Positions 33,071-43,200 of a stretch of DNA of 64,000 nt are shown in pieces (the stretch's first letter is position 1; each line of letters opens with the position of its first letter). Origin of the DNA: Dermacentor variabilis (lineage: Eukaryota > Arthropoda > Arachnida > Ixodida > Ixodidae); assembly GCF_050947875.1 (NCBI RefSeq), contig NC_134569.1:38176277-38240276 (forward strand), written 5' to 3'. The position numbers and the translations under genes were made by a program. The notes beneath the pieces were generated by a model, which did not search any database, was not told the DNA's origin, and worked only from the letters and a program-made list of their open reading frames with translations.

Positions 33071-33081
33071 GTTTACAATTT

Positions 33082-35939
33082 CATCATCATCATCATCAGC
33101 CTAGTTACGCCCACTGCAGGGCAAAGGCCTCTCCCATACTTCTCCAACTACCCCGGTCATGTACTAATTGTGGCCATGTTGTCCCTGCAAACGTCTTAAT
33201 GTCATCCGCCCACCTAACTTTCTGCCGCCCCCTGCTACGCATCCCTTCCCTTGGAATCCAGTCCGTAACCCTTAGTGACCATCGGTTATCTTCCCTCCTC
33301 ATTACATGTCCGGCCCATGCCCATTTCTTTTTCTTGATTTCAACTAAGATGTCGTTTACCCGCGTTTGTTGCCTCACCCAATCTGCTCTTTTCTTATCCC
33401 TTAACGTCACACCCATCATTCTTCTTTCCATAGCTCGTTGCGTCGTCCTCAATTTCAGCAGAACCCTTTTCGTAAGTCTCCAGGTTTCTGCCCCATATGT
33501 GAGTACTGGTAACACACAGCTGTTATACACTTTCCTTTTGAGGGATAGTGGCAGCCTGCTGTTCATGATTTGAGAATGCCTGCCAAACGCACCCCAGCCC
33601 ATTCTTATTCTTCTGGTTATTTCAGTCTCATGATCCGGATCCGTGGTCACTACGTGCCCTAAGTAGATGTAGTCCCTTACCCCTTCCAGTGCTTCGCTAC
33701 CTATCGTAAACTGCTGTTCTCTTCCGAGCCTGTTAAACATTACTTTAGTTTTCTGCAGATTAATTTTCAGACCCACCCTTCTGCTTTGCCTCTCCAGGTC
33801 AGTGAGCATGCATTGCAATTGGTCTCCTGAGTTACTAAGCAAGGCAATATCATCAGCGAATCGCAAGTTGCTAAGGTATTCTCCATCAACTTTTATCCCC
33901 AATTCTTCCCACTCCAGGCCTCTGAATACCTTCTGTAAACATGCTGTGAATAGCATTGGAGAAATCGTATCTCCCTGTCTGACGCCTTTCTTTATAGGGA
34001 TTTTGTTGCTTTCTTTGTGGAGGACTACGGTGGCTGTGGAGCCGCTATAGATATCTTCTAGTATCTTTACATATGGCTCATCTACACCCTGATTCCGTAA
34101 TGCCTCCATGACTGCTGAGGTTTCGACTGAATCAAACGCTTTCTCGTAATCAATGAAAGCTATATATAACGGTTGGTTATATTCTGCACATTTCTCTATC
34201 ACTTGATTGATAGTGTGAATATGGTCTATTGTTGAGTAGCCTTTACGGAATCCTGCCTGGTCCTTTGGTTGACAGAAGTCTAAGGTGTTCCTGATTCTAT
34301 TTGCGATTACCTTAGTAAATACTTTGTAGGCAACGGACAGTAAGCTGATCGGTCTATAATTTTTCAAGTCTTTGGCGTCCCCTTTCTTATGGATTAGGAT
34401 TATGTTAGCGTTCTTCCAAGATTCCGGTACGCTCGAGGTTATGAGGCATTGCGTATACAGGGTGGCCAGTTTCTCTAGAACAATCTGACCACCATCCTTC
34501 AACAAATCTGCTGTTACCTGATCCTCCCCGGCTGCCTTCCCCCTTTGCATAGCTCCTAAGGCTTTCTTTACTTCTTCTGGCGTTACCTGTGGGATTTCGA
34601 ATTCCTCTAGGCTATTCTCTCTTCCACTATCGTCGTGGGTGCCACTGGTACTGTATAAATCTCTATAGAACTCCTCAGCCACTTGAACTATCTCATCCAT
34701 ATTAGTAACGATATTGCCGGCTTTGTCTCTTAACGCACACATCTGATTCTTGCCTATTCCTAGTTTCCTCTTCACTGTTTTTAGGCTTCCTCCGTTCCTG
34801 AGAGCCTGTTCAATTCTATCCATATTATAGTTCCTGATGTCCGCTGTCTTACGCTTGTTGATTAACTTAGAAAGTTCAGCCAGTTCTATTCTAGCTGTAG
34901 GGTTAGAGGCTTTCATACATTGGCGTTTCTTGATCAGATCTTTCGTCTCCTGCGATAGCTTGCTGGTTTCCTGTCTAACGGAGTTACCACCGACTTCTAT
35001 TGCGCACTCCTTAATGGTTCCCATGAGATAGTCGTTCATTGCTTCAACACTAAGGTCCTCTTCCTGAGTTAAAGCCGAATACCTGTTCGGTAGCTTGATC
35101 CGGAATTCCTCTAGTTTCCCTCTTACCGCTAATTCATTGATTGGCTTCTTGTGTACCAGTTTCTTCCGTTCCCTCCTCAAATCTAGGCTAATTCGAGTTC
35201 TTACCATCCTATGGTCACTGCAGCGTACCTTGCCGAGTACGTCTACATCTTGTATGATGCCAGGGTTCGCGCAGAGTATGAAGTCGATTTCATTTCTAGT
35301 CTCACCATTCGGGCTCCTCCACGTCCACTTTCGACTAACCCGCTTGCGGAAAAAGGTGTTCATTATCCGCATATTATTCTGTTCTGCAAACTCTACTAAT
35401 AATTCTCCTCTGCTATTCCTAGAGCCTATGCCATATTCCCCCACTGACTTGTCTCCAGCCTGCTTCTTGCCTACCCTGGCATTGAAGTCGCCCATCACTA
35501 TAGTGTATTTTGTTTTGACTTTACCCATCGCCGATTCCACGTCTTCATAAAAGCTTTCGACTTCCTGGTCATCATGACTGCATGTAGGGGCATAGACTTG
35601 TACCACCTTCAATTTGTACCTCTTATTAAGTTTCACAACAAGACCTACCACCCTCTCGTTAATGCTATAGAATTCCTGTATGTTACCAGCTATTTCCTTA
35701 TTAATCAGGAATCCGACTCCTAGTTCTCGCCTCTCCGCTAAGCCCCGGTAACACAGTACATGCCCGCTTTTTAGCACTGTATATGCTTCTTTTGTCCTCC
35801 TAACCTCACTGAGCCCTATTATATCCCATTTACTACCCTCTAATTCCTCCAATAATACTGCTAGACTCGCCTCACTAGATAGCGTTCTAACGTTAAACGT
35901 TGCCAGGTTCAGATTCCAATGGCGGCCTGTCCGGAGCCA
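33082..35939 (-). mobile_element. RTE-type LINE, copy 4 (young, inverted relative to copy 3)
   Basis: A minus-strand RTE with a (CAT)n tail on the plus strand (33082-33098). The 11-bp TSD with one mismatch is gtttacaattt (33071-33081) and gtttgcaattt (35940-35950). It is nearly identical to copy 3, so the window carries 2.85-kb inverted repeats about 16 kb apart. Confidence 0.93.
33105..35912 (-). CDS. RTE endonuclease-reverse transcriptase (intact frame), copy 4
   Basis: 935 codons, the same length as the copy 3 frame, and again beginning at CTG (35912-35910) where copy 1 has ATG. Endonuclease motifs 'GDFNARVG' and 'CSDHRMVR' and RT motifs 'YRPISLLSV', 'FIDYEKAFDSV', 'GVRQGDTISPMLF' and 'RFADDIALLS' are intact. 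Differences from copy 3 are scattered single residues (for example YKVFT for FKVFS, GHVV for GQVV), with no indels in the frame. The two copies therefore derive from a recent common source and neither has decayed. Confidence 0.85.
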   Translation of the reverse strand: MNLATFNVRTLSSEASLAVLLEELEGSKWDIIGLSEVRRTKEAYTVLKSGHVLCYRGLAERRELGVGFLINKEIAGNIQEFYSINERVVGLVVKLNKRYKLKVVQVYAPTCSHDDQEVESFYEDVESAMGKVKTKYTIVMGDFNARVGKKQAGDKSVGEYGIGSRNSRGELLVEFAEQNNMRIMNTFFRKRVSRKWTWRSPNGETRNEIDFILCANPGIIQDVDVLGKVRCSDHRMVRTRISLDLRRERKKLVHKKPINELAVRGKLEEFRIKLPNRYSALTQEEDLSVEAMNDYLMGTIKECAIEVGGNSVRQETSKLSQETKDLIKKRQCMKASNPTARIELAELSKLINKRKTADIRNYNMDRIEQALRNGGSLKTVKRKLGIGKNQMCALRDKAGNIVTNMDEIVQVAEEFYRDLYSTSGTHDDSGRENSLEEFEIPQVTPEEVKKALGAMQRGKAAGEDQVTADLLKDGGQIVLEKLATLYTQCLITSSVPESWKNANIILIHKKGDAKDLKNYRPISLLSVAYKVFTKVIANRIRNTLDFCQPKDQAGFRKGYSTIDHIHTINQVIEKCAEYNQPLYIAFIDYEKAFDSVETSAVMEALRNQGVDEPYVKILEDIYSGSTATVVLHKESNKIPIKKGVRQGDTISPMLFTACLQKVFRGLEWEELGIKVDGEYLSNLRFADDIALLSNSGDQLQCMLTDLERQSRRVGLKINLQKTKVMFNRLGREQQFTIGSEALEGVRDYIYLGHVVTTDPDHETEITRRIRMGWGAFGRHSQIMNSRLPLSLKRKVYNSCVLPVLTYGAETWRLTKRVLLKLRTTQRAMERRMMGVTLRDKKRADWVRQQTRVNDILVEIKKKKWAWAGHVMRREDNRWSLRVTDWIPREGMRSRGRQKVRWADDIKTFAGTTWPQLVHDRGSWRSMGEAFALQWA

Positions 35940-35950
35940 GTTTGCAATTT

Positions 35951-36480
35951 AGTTCAATTCAATTCAGTTCAATTTTCTCATTGATAGGTGGAGACGAGAC
36001 AAAAAATTCGGAGAACGCTTGAGGTTAGCCTTTAACAGTGGAACGCGATAGCGTTCAAAGACCCCTGACTGCTTCTCGCGCCTCCCGGCAACTGCAGCTT
36101 ATGTAACGGTAATGTTTACCGGAAAACGTTGGCGGTAAACGCTATGCACGAAGGCGAACTTTCTAGTAGAAGCGTCGCCTCTTGCGTGCACCGCGATGGA
36201 TGAATGAATAGATGCTATCAGCGTCTCCTTTGAAACGAGGCGGTGGGCTATGCCACCAAGTTCTTGATGCGGCGGAGGCGAGCGCCATCTGGAGGTGTTG
36301 CAAGGAACCGGGCGCGCTGCTTTAAGGCCTCTGAGATTCGCACCCGCAAACTGGGAGACCCCGACCACTCTATGAATGGTAGAAACTCTGGAAAAGGGTT
36401 TGTGTGTTTTTAGTATTCGCCTAACAGAATTATGTTTTTTCGTATATTCAAATTACAATCCGACGCTATCATGAGTGAAG
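35951..36480. other. Mixed repeat-like DNA with AACGC(g/a)ATAGCGTT palindrome
   Basis: A short (TTCAA)n stretch follows the RTE TSD. The palindromic block 'ggaacgcgatagcgttcaaa' at 36041-36060 is related to the block at 36669-36686. These blocks are typical ends of short tick repeats; element limits are not defined. Confidence 0.45.
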
Positions 36481-36559
36481 GTTGTATATAAGTCGTACTT
36501 TACCACTTTTCCCCATATTTTACCTTGAGAAATTCAGTTAGTTCCGTAACTTCCATGCG

Positions 36560-36690
36560 CCACATGAAGGGCTTGCGTGCTGAGGCATGCGTGGTTCGTA
36601 ATTCTTTTTGCCGAAACGACTTCCAATGCTGGACGCCAACGCTGGATTTTCTGCGACACGGGGCCCTTAACGCTATTGCGTTAAAATCTG
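36560..36690 (-). repeat. Short dispersed repeat (MITE-like)
   Basis: The minus strand starts 'tttaacgcaatagcgttaag' and runs through 'ccccgtgtcgcagaaaatc' and 'tggaagtcgtttcgg'. I recognise the start as a recurring tick repeat end. No TIR partner or TSD was defined. Confidence 0.5.
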
Positions 36691-36954
36691 TTAACACAGC
36701 TTGACAGTGGTCCCGATCCCTATGACAATACATCGGGAGTAGCATCATTTGACGCTCAATGACGTACTCTACCAGCTAAACTCAACCTGTTGGATAATAG
36801 AGTGCACAACTAGGAAAACATCCTGGGACCATGGCTTATGCACTCTTGCACGCGAAAGGCCACGAAAGCCCTTCTTCTCTTCTTGAAGTATACCGGAGTG
36901 CACAAGCGCTTGTGACAGTGGACTCTGCAAATGACTGACTATTATTTTTCTTCT

Positions 36955-37060
36955 CTCTAGCTTTTATATAGCCTTCTCTTTCCCCTTACCCAGCTTTAGG
37001 GTATTAACCCCCCTACCTTTCCCTTTTTGTTTCTCTCTCGCTCGTGGGGAGCAGAAAAAG
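36955..37060 (+). repeat. Pyrimidine-rich repeat, copy 1 of 3
   Basis: It reads 'ttctctttccccttaccc', then 'agctttagggtattaacccc', then 'tacctttccctttttg'. It shares the ordered blocks of the copies at 37955 and 40205, but the central hairpin is deleted. Confidence 0.6.
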
Positions 37061-37954
37061 AGTAATTACACACAGTGCATACAACACATACAGAAGTGGT
37101 CACGAATGCGTAGACGGACTTGAAAAATGTGCTCGAATAAATGACATATTGCCGCACATATTGCAAAACGATTTTTTTTATTGAATACAACCAGTTGCTC
37201 ATTAGTAAGTGCAATATAACTACAATACAATAAAAATTGGCGCACGTAACAGATAACTAGCTATATACCGGAAAACTTCCGCTGGCAGTATATTTTCTAG
37301 GATGGCAATTAATCTCAAACTTGTCTTCATTCAACTTATGTAGCAAGGACGGTGAAGTGTAACGTCTGGAATGCTTGCCATAATTGGTTCGCGGTGTAGG
37401 AACAGCAAATTTTAAAGCGAAGTTTTCTTTGCCTCTTCTAGAGACTTGCCGGGTGCTGCTGTGGTCTTGCCAGCGTGCGTCGCCTGCTTTATTGCAACAC
37501 CAGCAGATGGCGCTCGCCTCCGCGCATCCCGGAGGTCTTGAGGCGATGTTTGTGGCGGACGGATGTGTTTTTCTGGGGCTCCGTCCCGGCGACGAAACCA
37601 TAAGTTTTTTGTGCATGCTTCGAGCTTCCTTCTGTTTTTCATTTGCATATTTTTAGCCTTTAAATAGTAATTGGCTAGTTTTCTTTTGATTTTTTTATTT
37701 ATTTCGTGTGCGCGTGTGTTTCGTGTATATTTGGTTTTGCAAGATAGTCAAAGAGTCCTTTCCGCATCGTGTTTCAACACGTGCATCCTTGGGGGACGTT
37801 GAGTCTTTAAAGTGCTTAAATAGTAGTTTGGAAGTGGCAAGACTACTAGCTATTAGTGGTTTTAGTGTGTGCGCATTGGTATAAGAAATATTGCTTTGGT
37901 AGGACAGCGGGAGCTTGGCCGCGTGTTGGAATATTTGCGAACACGTTACACCTT
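37061..37954. other. Unassigned DNA
   Basis: The frame at 37384-37656 (plus) and its overlapping minus-strand frames have no recognisable domain. The T-rich stretch 37640-37800 could be the leader of the retroelement relic that follows. Confidence 0.3.
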
Positions 37955-38062
37955 CTCTCTCCCTTCTCTCTATTCCCCTTCTCCCATCCCCCAGCGTAGG
38001 GTAGCCAACCAGACTATTGACTGGTTAACATCCCTACCTTCCTGTATTCCTCTCTCTCTCTC
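37955..38062 (+). repeat. Pyrimidine-rich repeat, copy 2 of 3
   Basis: A C/T tract, then 'gcgtagggtagccaaccaga' and 'ctggttaacatccctacctt', then (CT)n. The centre can form the hairpin AACCAG-actattga-CTGGTT. Confidence 0.7.
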
Positions 38063-38214
38063 TTGCGAACACGTGTCACAGCTTAAGTCGGTGCGGCATT
38101 TATTTCTTCTAAAGCATTAGTGATAATTACTTTGTGGCATTTTAAGGATTTAAATTATGTGCGTAGCGGCCTTTGCTAGAAGGCACGCCCTTCAAAAGCT
38201 CCGGTGTTCGCATT

Positions 38215-39115
38215 AGAAAAAGCTAAATGCAAGACATGGCAAGAAAGATGGTAATGTGTGCAGCGTGCAGGGGTCACTCAAAGTTGACGACGGGAAGGAT
38301 GAGAATGGAGAGGAAATCGAGTCAAGCGGCAGACACTGTGGTGTCGATGATAGACTAAAGAAAATGGTGGATTTCCGGGATGAGCTTGTGAAACACGTCG
38401 TAGAGCTCAAAAATTAGCTAAATATGGAGCGCACTGCACGGAAGGCGGTGGAAAAAAGACTTCAAAAAAGAGCTGAGGAAAAGCTGAACAGGGCCGCCAT
38501 CATGAACGAGCATGATCGTGACAATGGAACACACCCTCCCGACGTGACCGCACAAGGTGTGTCAACAAAGCACGCGGAATGCGGGCAATTTGGAGAGGAG
38601 GCAGCTGGAAAGAGGTGCATCTACCTTGACGCGGCCACAAAGGAAAAGCAGGAATGCAGGCTCCAATGCCCCTTGTCAAGTTTGAATCATGCGGAAAAGG
38701 ATGACAAAGGTAAGCAGGCAGAGGCCTCGGCAGTAGGCGAGAGTGAAAAGGTCATTATCGCCGGCGACTCAAACCTGGCTAGGTGCTCAGAAGCAATTGT
38801 CTAGAGAGTGAAAGGCGACAAAAGAGGGCGATAGGGACATTTCCAGGGCGGCCATTGGGTGCTGTCATGCAGCGAGCAAAAGCAAAGCTCGCGGAAAATA
38901 TCCACGGATGCAACCTTGTCGTAGTCGCCGGAAGGCTAAATGATGTGCTAAACAGAAAAGGGGCAGGACTAGCCCAGCGCTTGGCTAATGGGGTATATGA
39001 ATTTTGCGAGCTGTCCCCTCAGGTTCACATCGTGGAGTGCACGGTGCCGGAGGTGCCTGTACATGACAGTAACGTACCAAGAGCAGTTGTGGCTGCTAAT
39101 CAGGCTATATAGACA
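38215..39115 (+). pseudogene. Retroelement ORF relic with SGNH-hydrolase-like domain
   Basis: The plus strand shows an N-terminal Cys-containing segment and a charged helical stretch ('VEKRLQKRAEEKLNRA'). A domain follows that begins 'VIIAGDSNLARCSEAIV' (block I GDSN) and continues, after a stop at 38803-38805 and a frameshift near 38822, with 'GTFPGRPLGAVMQRAKAK', 'LVVVAGRLNDVLNRKGAG' and 'VECTVPEVPVHDSN'. In relatives the third block is GGLND; here it is GRLND. This type of ORF recurs in tick retroelements, and esterase-like domains are known in some LINE ORF1 proteins. No adjacent RT was recognised, so the host element is not assigned. Confidence 0.5.
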
Positions 39116-40204
39116 ACGGCGTTTGACAAATGCCGAGTAAAGTAGTGCACTATCATCAGCTGAAACGGACGGCGTGGCTGATGACGTACGCACTTCCCGT
39201 TGTTCGGCAACAAGTGTCTTTCGCTTTCGAAAGTTATCTTTGCCACTGGAAACAGTGCAGAGCTCGCCCGTTAAACCTGAGTCACCTTAGACCACGCGAA
39301 ACACGCTGCGGTTCACCACCCGGAGTTCCACATGGTTCATTCACCACTTAACACGCAGCACGAAGTCAGGAGTGTCATATTTTAAATCGATGTAGCGCCA
39401 AACAGAACTGAAAATTCATTTCCTTCGAAGAGTTTTTCACCTGGGCTCGTTCACTCGCCAGTTATGAACTCGATAGACGCGCTAGGCCTACGCGTAACGT
39501 AAACAACATCGGTGGTAGGGGAGTGCTGAGTATCCAGACTGTTGAGTTCGGAAGCACGTTTCCGTTCGTTTCGAGTACGAAAAAATACACATATACCAAG
39601 CACAGGCGTTGCGGCAAGCCTGATACGGTTGGCTGTTTTAGCAGACCATCGCACTGAGACTGGTGGAACCCAGTGGGCAGGTTGGATTTGACGGCGTCGT
39701 TCGAAGTCGGTTCGGATCCACGTCGCATTGCCACATCCCACGGTCATCAGTCGTGTCTTTGTCGGCCTACTATCACAACAGTGTCTTTTAGGAACACTGT
39801 CGCGCGCGTCGCGCGTCCAATGAACTCTGACAATCGTTGGGGTCGGCGTCTTCGCATTGGCGGCCATCATAGGCATAGCAGCCAGAGGCCTCGCAGCCGC
39901 CGATTGGTTGACGCCGGCAACGCATCACTGTCTCTGATTGGTGCAGGCCAGCGAAGCGTCACCACGCATCAACGACCTAGCATCGGCAGTCGACAAAATA
40001 TCTGCACATCGACACGCTTCTCCATGTTCCCGACCGACGCTTTTGACGTATTGGCACCTGCCGAAGCTTGCGGACGCGTGCCAGTGGTTGGACCTTTATG
40101 GCTCCTAATCGTCAAAAAACATTGTCAATGCCTGCAGTAGAGCTTTTTTAGCGCTATATGCTAAACCCAGCAAATTCAACGCCTTTAAATGATCGTGGGC
40201 TACT
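39116..40204. other. Unassigned DNA
   Basis: GC-richer, with overlapping open frames on both strands (39451-39876 minus, 39673-40140 plus). Neither shows a domain that I recognise. Confidence 0.3.
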
Positions 40205-40312
40205 TTTTTCTTTTCCCCTTTCTCTTACCCCCAGTGTAGGGGGTATCAAACCGGAAGCTCGTCTGGTTGACCTCCCTGCCGTTCCTCTCCTTGCTCTCTC
40301 TCTCTGTCTTTT
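40205..40312 (+). repeat. Pyrimidine-rich repeat, copy 3 of 3
   Basis: 'cccctttctcttaccccc', then 'agtgtagggggtatcaaacc', then 'gtctggttgacctccctgcc' and (CT)n. The hairpin ACCGGA-agctcg-TCTGGT is imperfect. Confidence 0.65.
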
Positions 40313-40374
40313 TGAGTTTGGAAATTTTAACTGACACCTTCAGAAAGTGTTTTTCAACAGTTTCCGAAGCCTAA

Positions 40375-42050
40375 AGAAGCAAAGCTTAATTCGGCGGGGT
40401 TACAAAAACACCTTCCTGATCCGCCTGTAGTACGCGTAGACTGTTCTTAGGAACTCGGCAGGGATATTGAACTACTTGCAGACCTAGGCTGGCAATTCTC
40501 CCGCATAAGAACGTCAAGGCATTCTGAGTTTCATCTGTATTGTTAATTTTCTGGGGCACGTAAAGACACAGTCATTGAGAGGGCTACCTTTTCGGCGCCG
40601 CGTAGGGGGAAGCTCCACGCTGAATCTGGGCCCAAGGTGTAACGTGCCTTGGAACCGCTCGGGAATAGTCGTGTCTCCTAGGTTTATGAAGGCTCCCGCT
40701 GAGGCAGAGCGTGTGCTCTTTCTCGGCAGCTGCAGACGTACAGAATTTCATAGAGCTGTCGTCGTCAATTCAGACTAGTGGCACCAATCACGGCACTTGG
40801 TAGAAGGTTCTAGCGGCTTACCTACAGAAATCCTTTTCTAGCCTGATAACTGTAGGCCCTTACCACTAGCGCAATTCGCAAGGAGTTGTGATCTAAAGGG
40901 CCATAATTCGGGGGTAGGAGGCCCGATGTTCAGTGCAAACGTGGTTGACCTTTATTACTCGATTCTTTTGAATATTTTTTTACGGTATGTTAAAGACTGC
41001 ATCACTAAGGATAAATGAGGAGACGTATTTATTAACGCATGTGGTATTAATGTGAGTAGTTTCATTGAACTGTTGCATTTCTATTTGAATTCTAGCTCTT
41101 TGTCGTGGGATGGGTCAGTGTACAAACAGTGAACCTGATTATGCATAGGCCCAAGTGTAGCGCCAGTGCCGAGTTGAAATTTTCTGGCGAAAATTTACAT
41201 TATTTTTACACAAAAGCTAGAAGGCCTCGTAAACGTCGCCTTTAGATATGTAGATGAAGAACTTATTTTCTTGCAGCCTTCCTCATCGGGTAGTAGAAGC
41301 GACTTCACCGAAGGTGTATTAGGTGCTCTTAAAGCAAACGGCCGGAGGTTGGATTTTGCCTGCCAGGTTCCTCAAGATAACTCATTCCGCTTCTTCCACA
41401 TTACTATTAGGGAACTGCGAGATAACCTTTGCTGGGGATACCAGCTGCGATGTGTCAAGCCCGTTCTTTATTATGCCTCTAGTCACCTCAAACTAGAATA
41501 CAAAAGAACGATTGCTTAGTCCGCCATTAACGCAGCGTCACACATGGCTAGATTTCTTTCAGCGGGATTCCCGAGGTTTGTCATTTCATCAGTTTGCGAA
41601 AAGTTCTTTAAAATAGTGAAGAAGCACGACCAGAAGATACCAAAAGAACAAAGAAAAAGGGAACGAGCAGCAGTTTATCTCATATTTGCATTACGTCTCT
41701 CATGGGCTAAAAAAGTTCGGGTCGCGATACGGTGTCGAGATAGTCTTATCAGCCCTGTGCAAGATCGGACGTAACTGCAGGATGACGGACGAACGCCTTA
41801 GCGGGACATCAAATAAAAACCGATGGACGGGCGCGGTTAAATACCAAAATCAATTTTTGTATTGCTGCGTTGGGGTTTCCTATATCGAATACCATTAACA
41901 TGCGGCCGCAGTTCTATAGGGCGGACAGGGCGCTGTTTAAGCGAAAGGCCGGAGGAACACAGATATTACGCAACTAAAGAAAATATAGGCAGGTGTTATA
42001 CTCTCGTAACAAAGAAAGCGAAAGTGTGCTGCACATTTGGTAATACATAA
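40375..42050 (+). pseudogene. Penelope-like element relic with RT and GIY-YIG-like end (PLE-2)
   Basis: Readable across frame changes on the plus strand. 'MFSANVVDLYYSI' (from about 40927) is the palm A region. 'FRYVDEELIF' (41241-41270) is motif C. 'RRLDFACQVPQDN' and 'HICWGY'-like 'NLCWGYQLRCVKP' (41345-41465) follow, then 'YVSHGLKKFGSRYGVEIV' (41690-41745). The last part, 'YIEYH...IPLTCGRSSIGRTG' with 'CLSERPEEH' (41880-41965), is the GIY-YIG endonuclease region, with the second half of the motif changed (YIG to SIG). Stops and frameshifts make it inactive. The domain order RT then GIY-YIG is diagnostic of Penelope-like elements. It belongs to a different subfamily from PLE-1. Confidence 0.8.
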
Positions 42051-42600
42051 AGCTATACGATCGGGGTTATACTTCTCTGTAAGAGATATTCGTAATGCGT
42101 TAAGTTATACAATCTGGACTAGACTTCTTACAAGGCATAACGAGCCGCGCAAAGGGAAGTACACGTGAGGCACTAAGGCCACCTCCTCACTAAGGCGCAG
42201 CAGCACGCGCTTCTTCCGCAGTGGCGTACTTGCGCGGCCGTCCTCGCGAGCCGCAAGGGCGTGCATGCTCCTCCATCGCTCGTCGCCGACTGTGACGTCA
42301 ATGCGCAGGGCGCGCACGCGCCTGCTTTTCTGCACAACAACACCTGGCGCGACAGGAAGGACTGAACTTAGAATTCGGCAGACACTTAAGACTACTTACG
42401 TGTGAGAATGCGAAAGCATTATACCGCTTGTAGACCTCAGAACGTCATCAACGCGCTCGTTGTATACACTCATGACGTGGCGCCACCTCCTCCGCACCGC
42501 CACGTGTGCCGCCCAATGTCGCACGCGCAAGTCAGCGAGATGGCTGCGACGTGACGCGTGCAATCAGGAACACATTAGGCTCACCTTTAGTAAGTCAGAA
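42051..42600. other. GC-rich unassigned DNA
   Basis: 42180-42345 and 42460-42560 are CpG-rich, with one TGACGTCA-like site (42295-42301 region). It could be promoter-like or repeat-derived; no transcript structure is visible. Confidence 0.3.
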
Positions 42601-42603
42601 ACC

Positions 42604-42832
42604 ACCCGCCATGGTTGCTCAGTGGCTATGGTTTTTTGTCTGCTGAGCACGAGGTCGCGGGATGGAATCTCGGCCACGGCGGCCGCACTTCGATGGAGGC
42701 GAAAGCACCCGTGTACTTAGAATTAGGTGAACGTTAAAGAACCCCAGGTGGTCGAAATTTCCTCAGTCCTCCACTACGGCGTGTCTCATAATCAGAAGGT
42801 GGTTTTGGCACGTAAAACCCTATAATTAAAGA
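42604..42832 (+). mobile_element. tRNA-derived SINE (family 1), second copy
   Basis: Same layout as 19885-20130: tRNA-like head with 'tggttgctcagtggctatgg', mutated B box 'gcgggatggaatctcgg', body 'gttaaagaaccccaggtgg' and end 'gttttggcacgtaaaaccc'. It has a small insertion of T bases in the head and a deletion in the body. Confidence 0.88.
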
Positions 42833-42848
42833 CTAAGCCAGAAGCGTG

Positions 42849-43200
42849 GAGCAGCCGTGGCTTAATCATTTGAGCAACGGACATTTACGATTAAGAGGAA
42901 TGTGAGCCGGATTCGTATCAACTTTTGGTTAGTTTAACTTCTTTCAAGTTTTTGTTGTGATGGAAGATGTTGCTTTGCGTGAAGTTCTCTTTGTATGTAC
43001 TGCTCGTTGACCTTTGCTTGCTAATGACCCCCTGGTGCTCATATTATTGTAAATAGTTCCTCTTTCCTCCATTGTAATAAATACCACGTTGAAAAAAAAG
43101 AGCAGCCGTGACTTCAAGGATGCGTGTTAGTAGTCTCTTACCGCGTTGGCCCGGTTTGGATCCCACCCAGACCGAAATGTGCCAAATTCTCTTTTCAAAC
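42849..43200 (+). mobile_element. Two head-to-tail SINE-like units, or a retroposon with 15-bp TSD
   Basis: The sequence gagcagccgtgRctt occurs at 42849-42863 and 43100-43114. Between them is about 236 bp that ends in an AATAAA-type signal (43076-43081 region) and a run of eight A. Each copy of the 15-mer is followed by weak tRNA-like A/B-box remnants ('ccggattcgtatc' near 42913; 'cccggtttggatcccacc' near 43151). A tandem SINE and a poly(A) retroposon with TSD are both possible. Confidence 0.5.

Noticed and set aside
39451..40140. Overlapping frames on both strands of 140-155 codons
   Set aside because: GC-rich DNA with few stops by chance. No recognisable domain or splice support.
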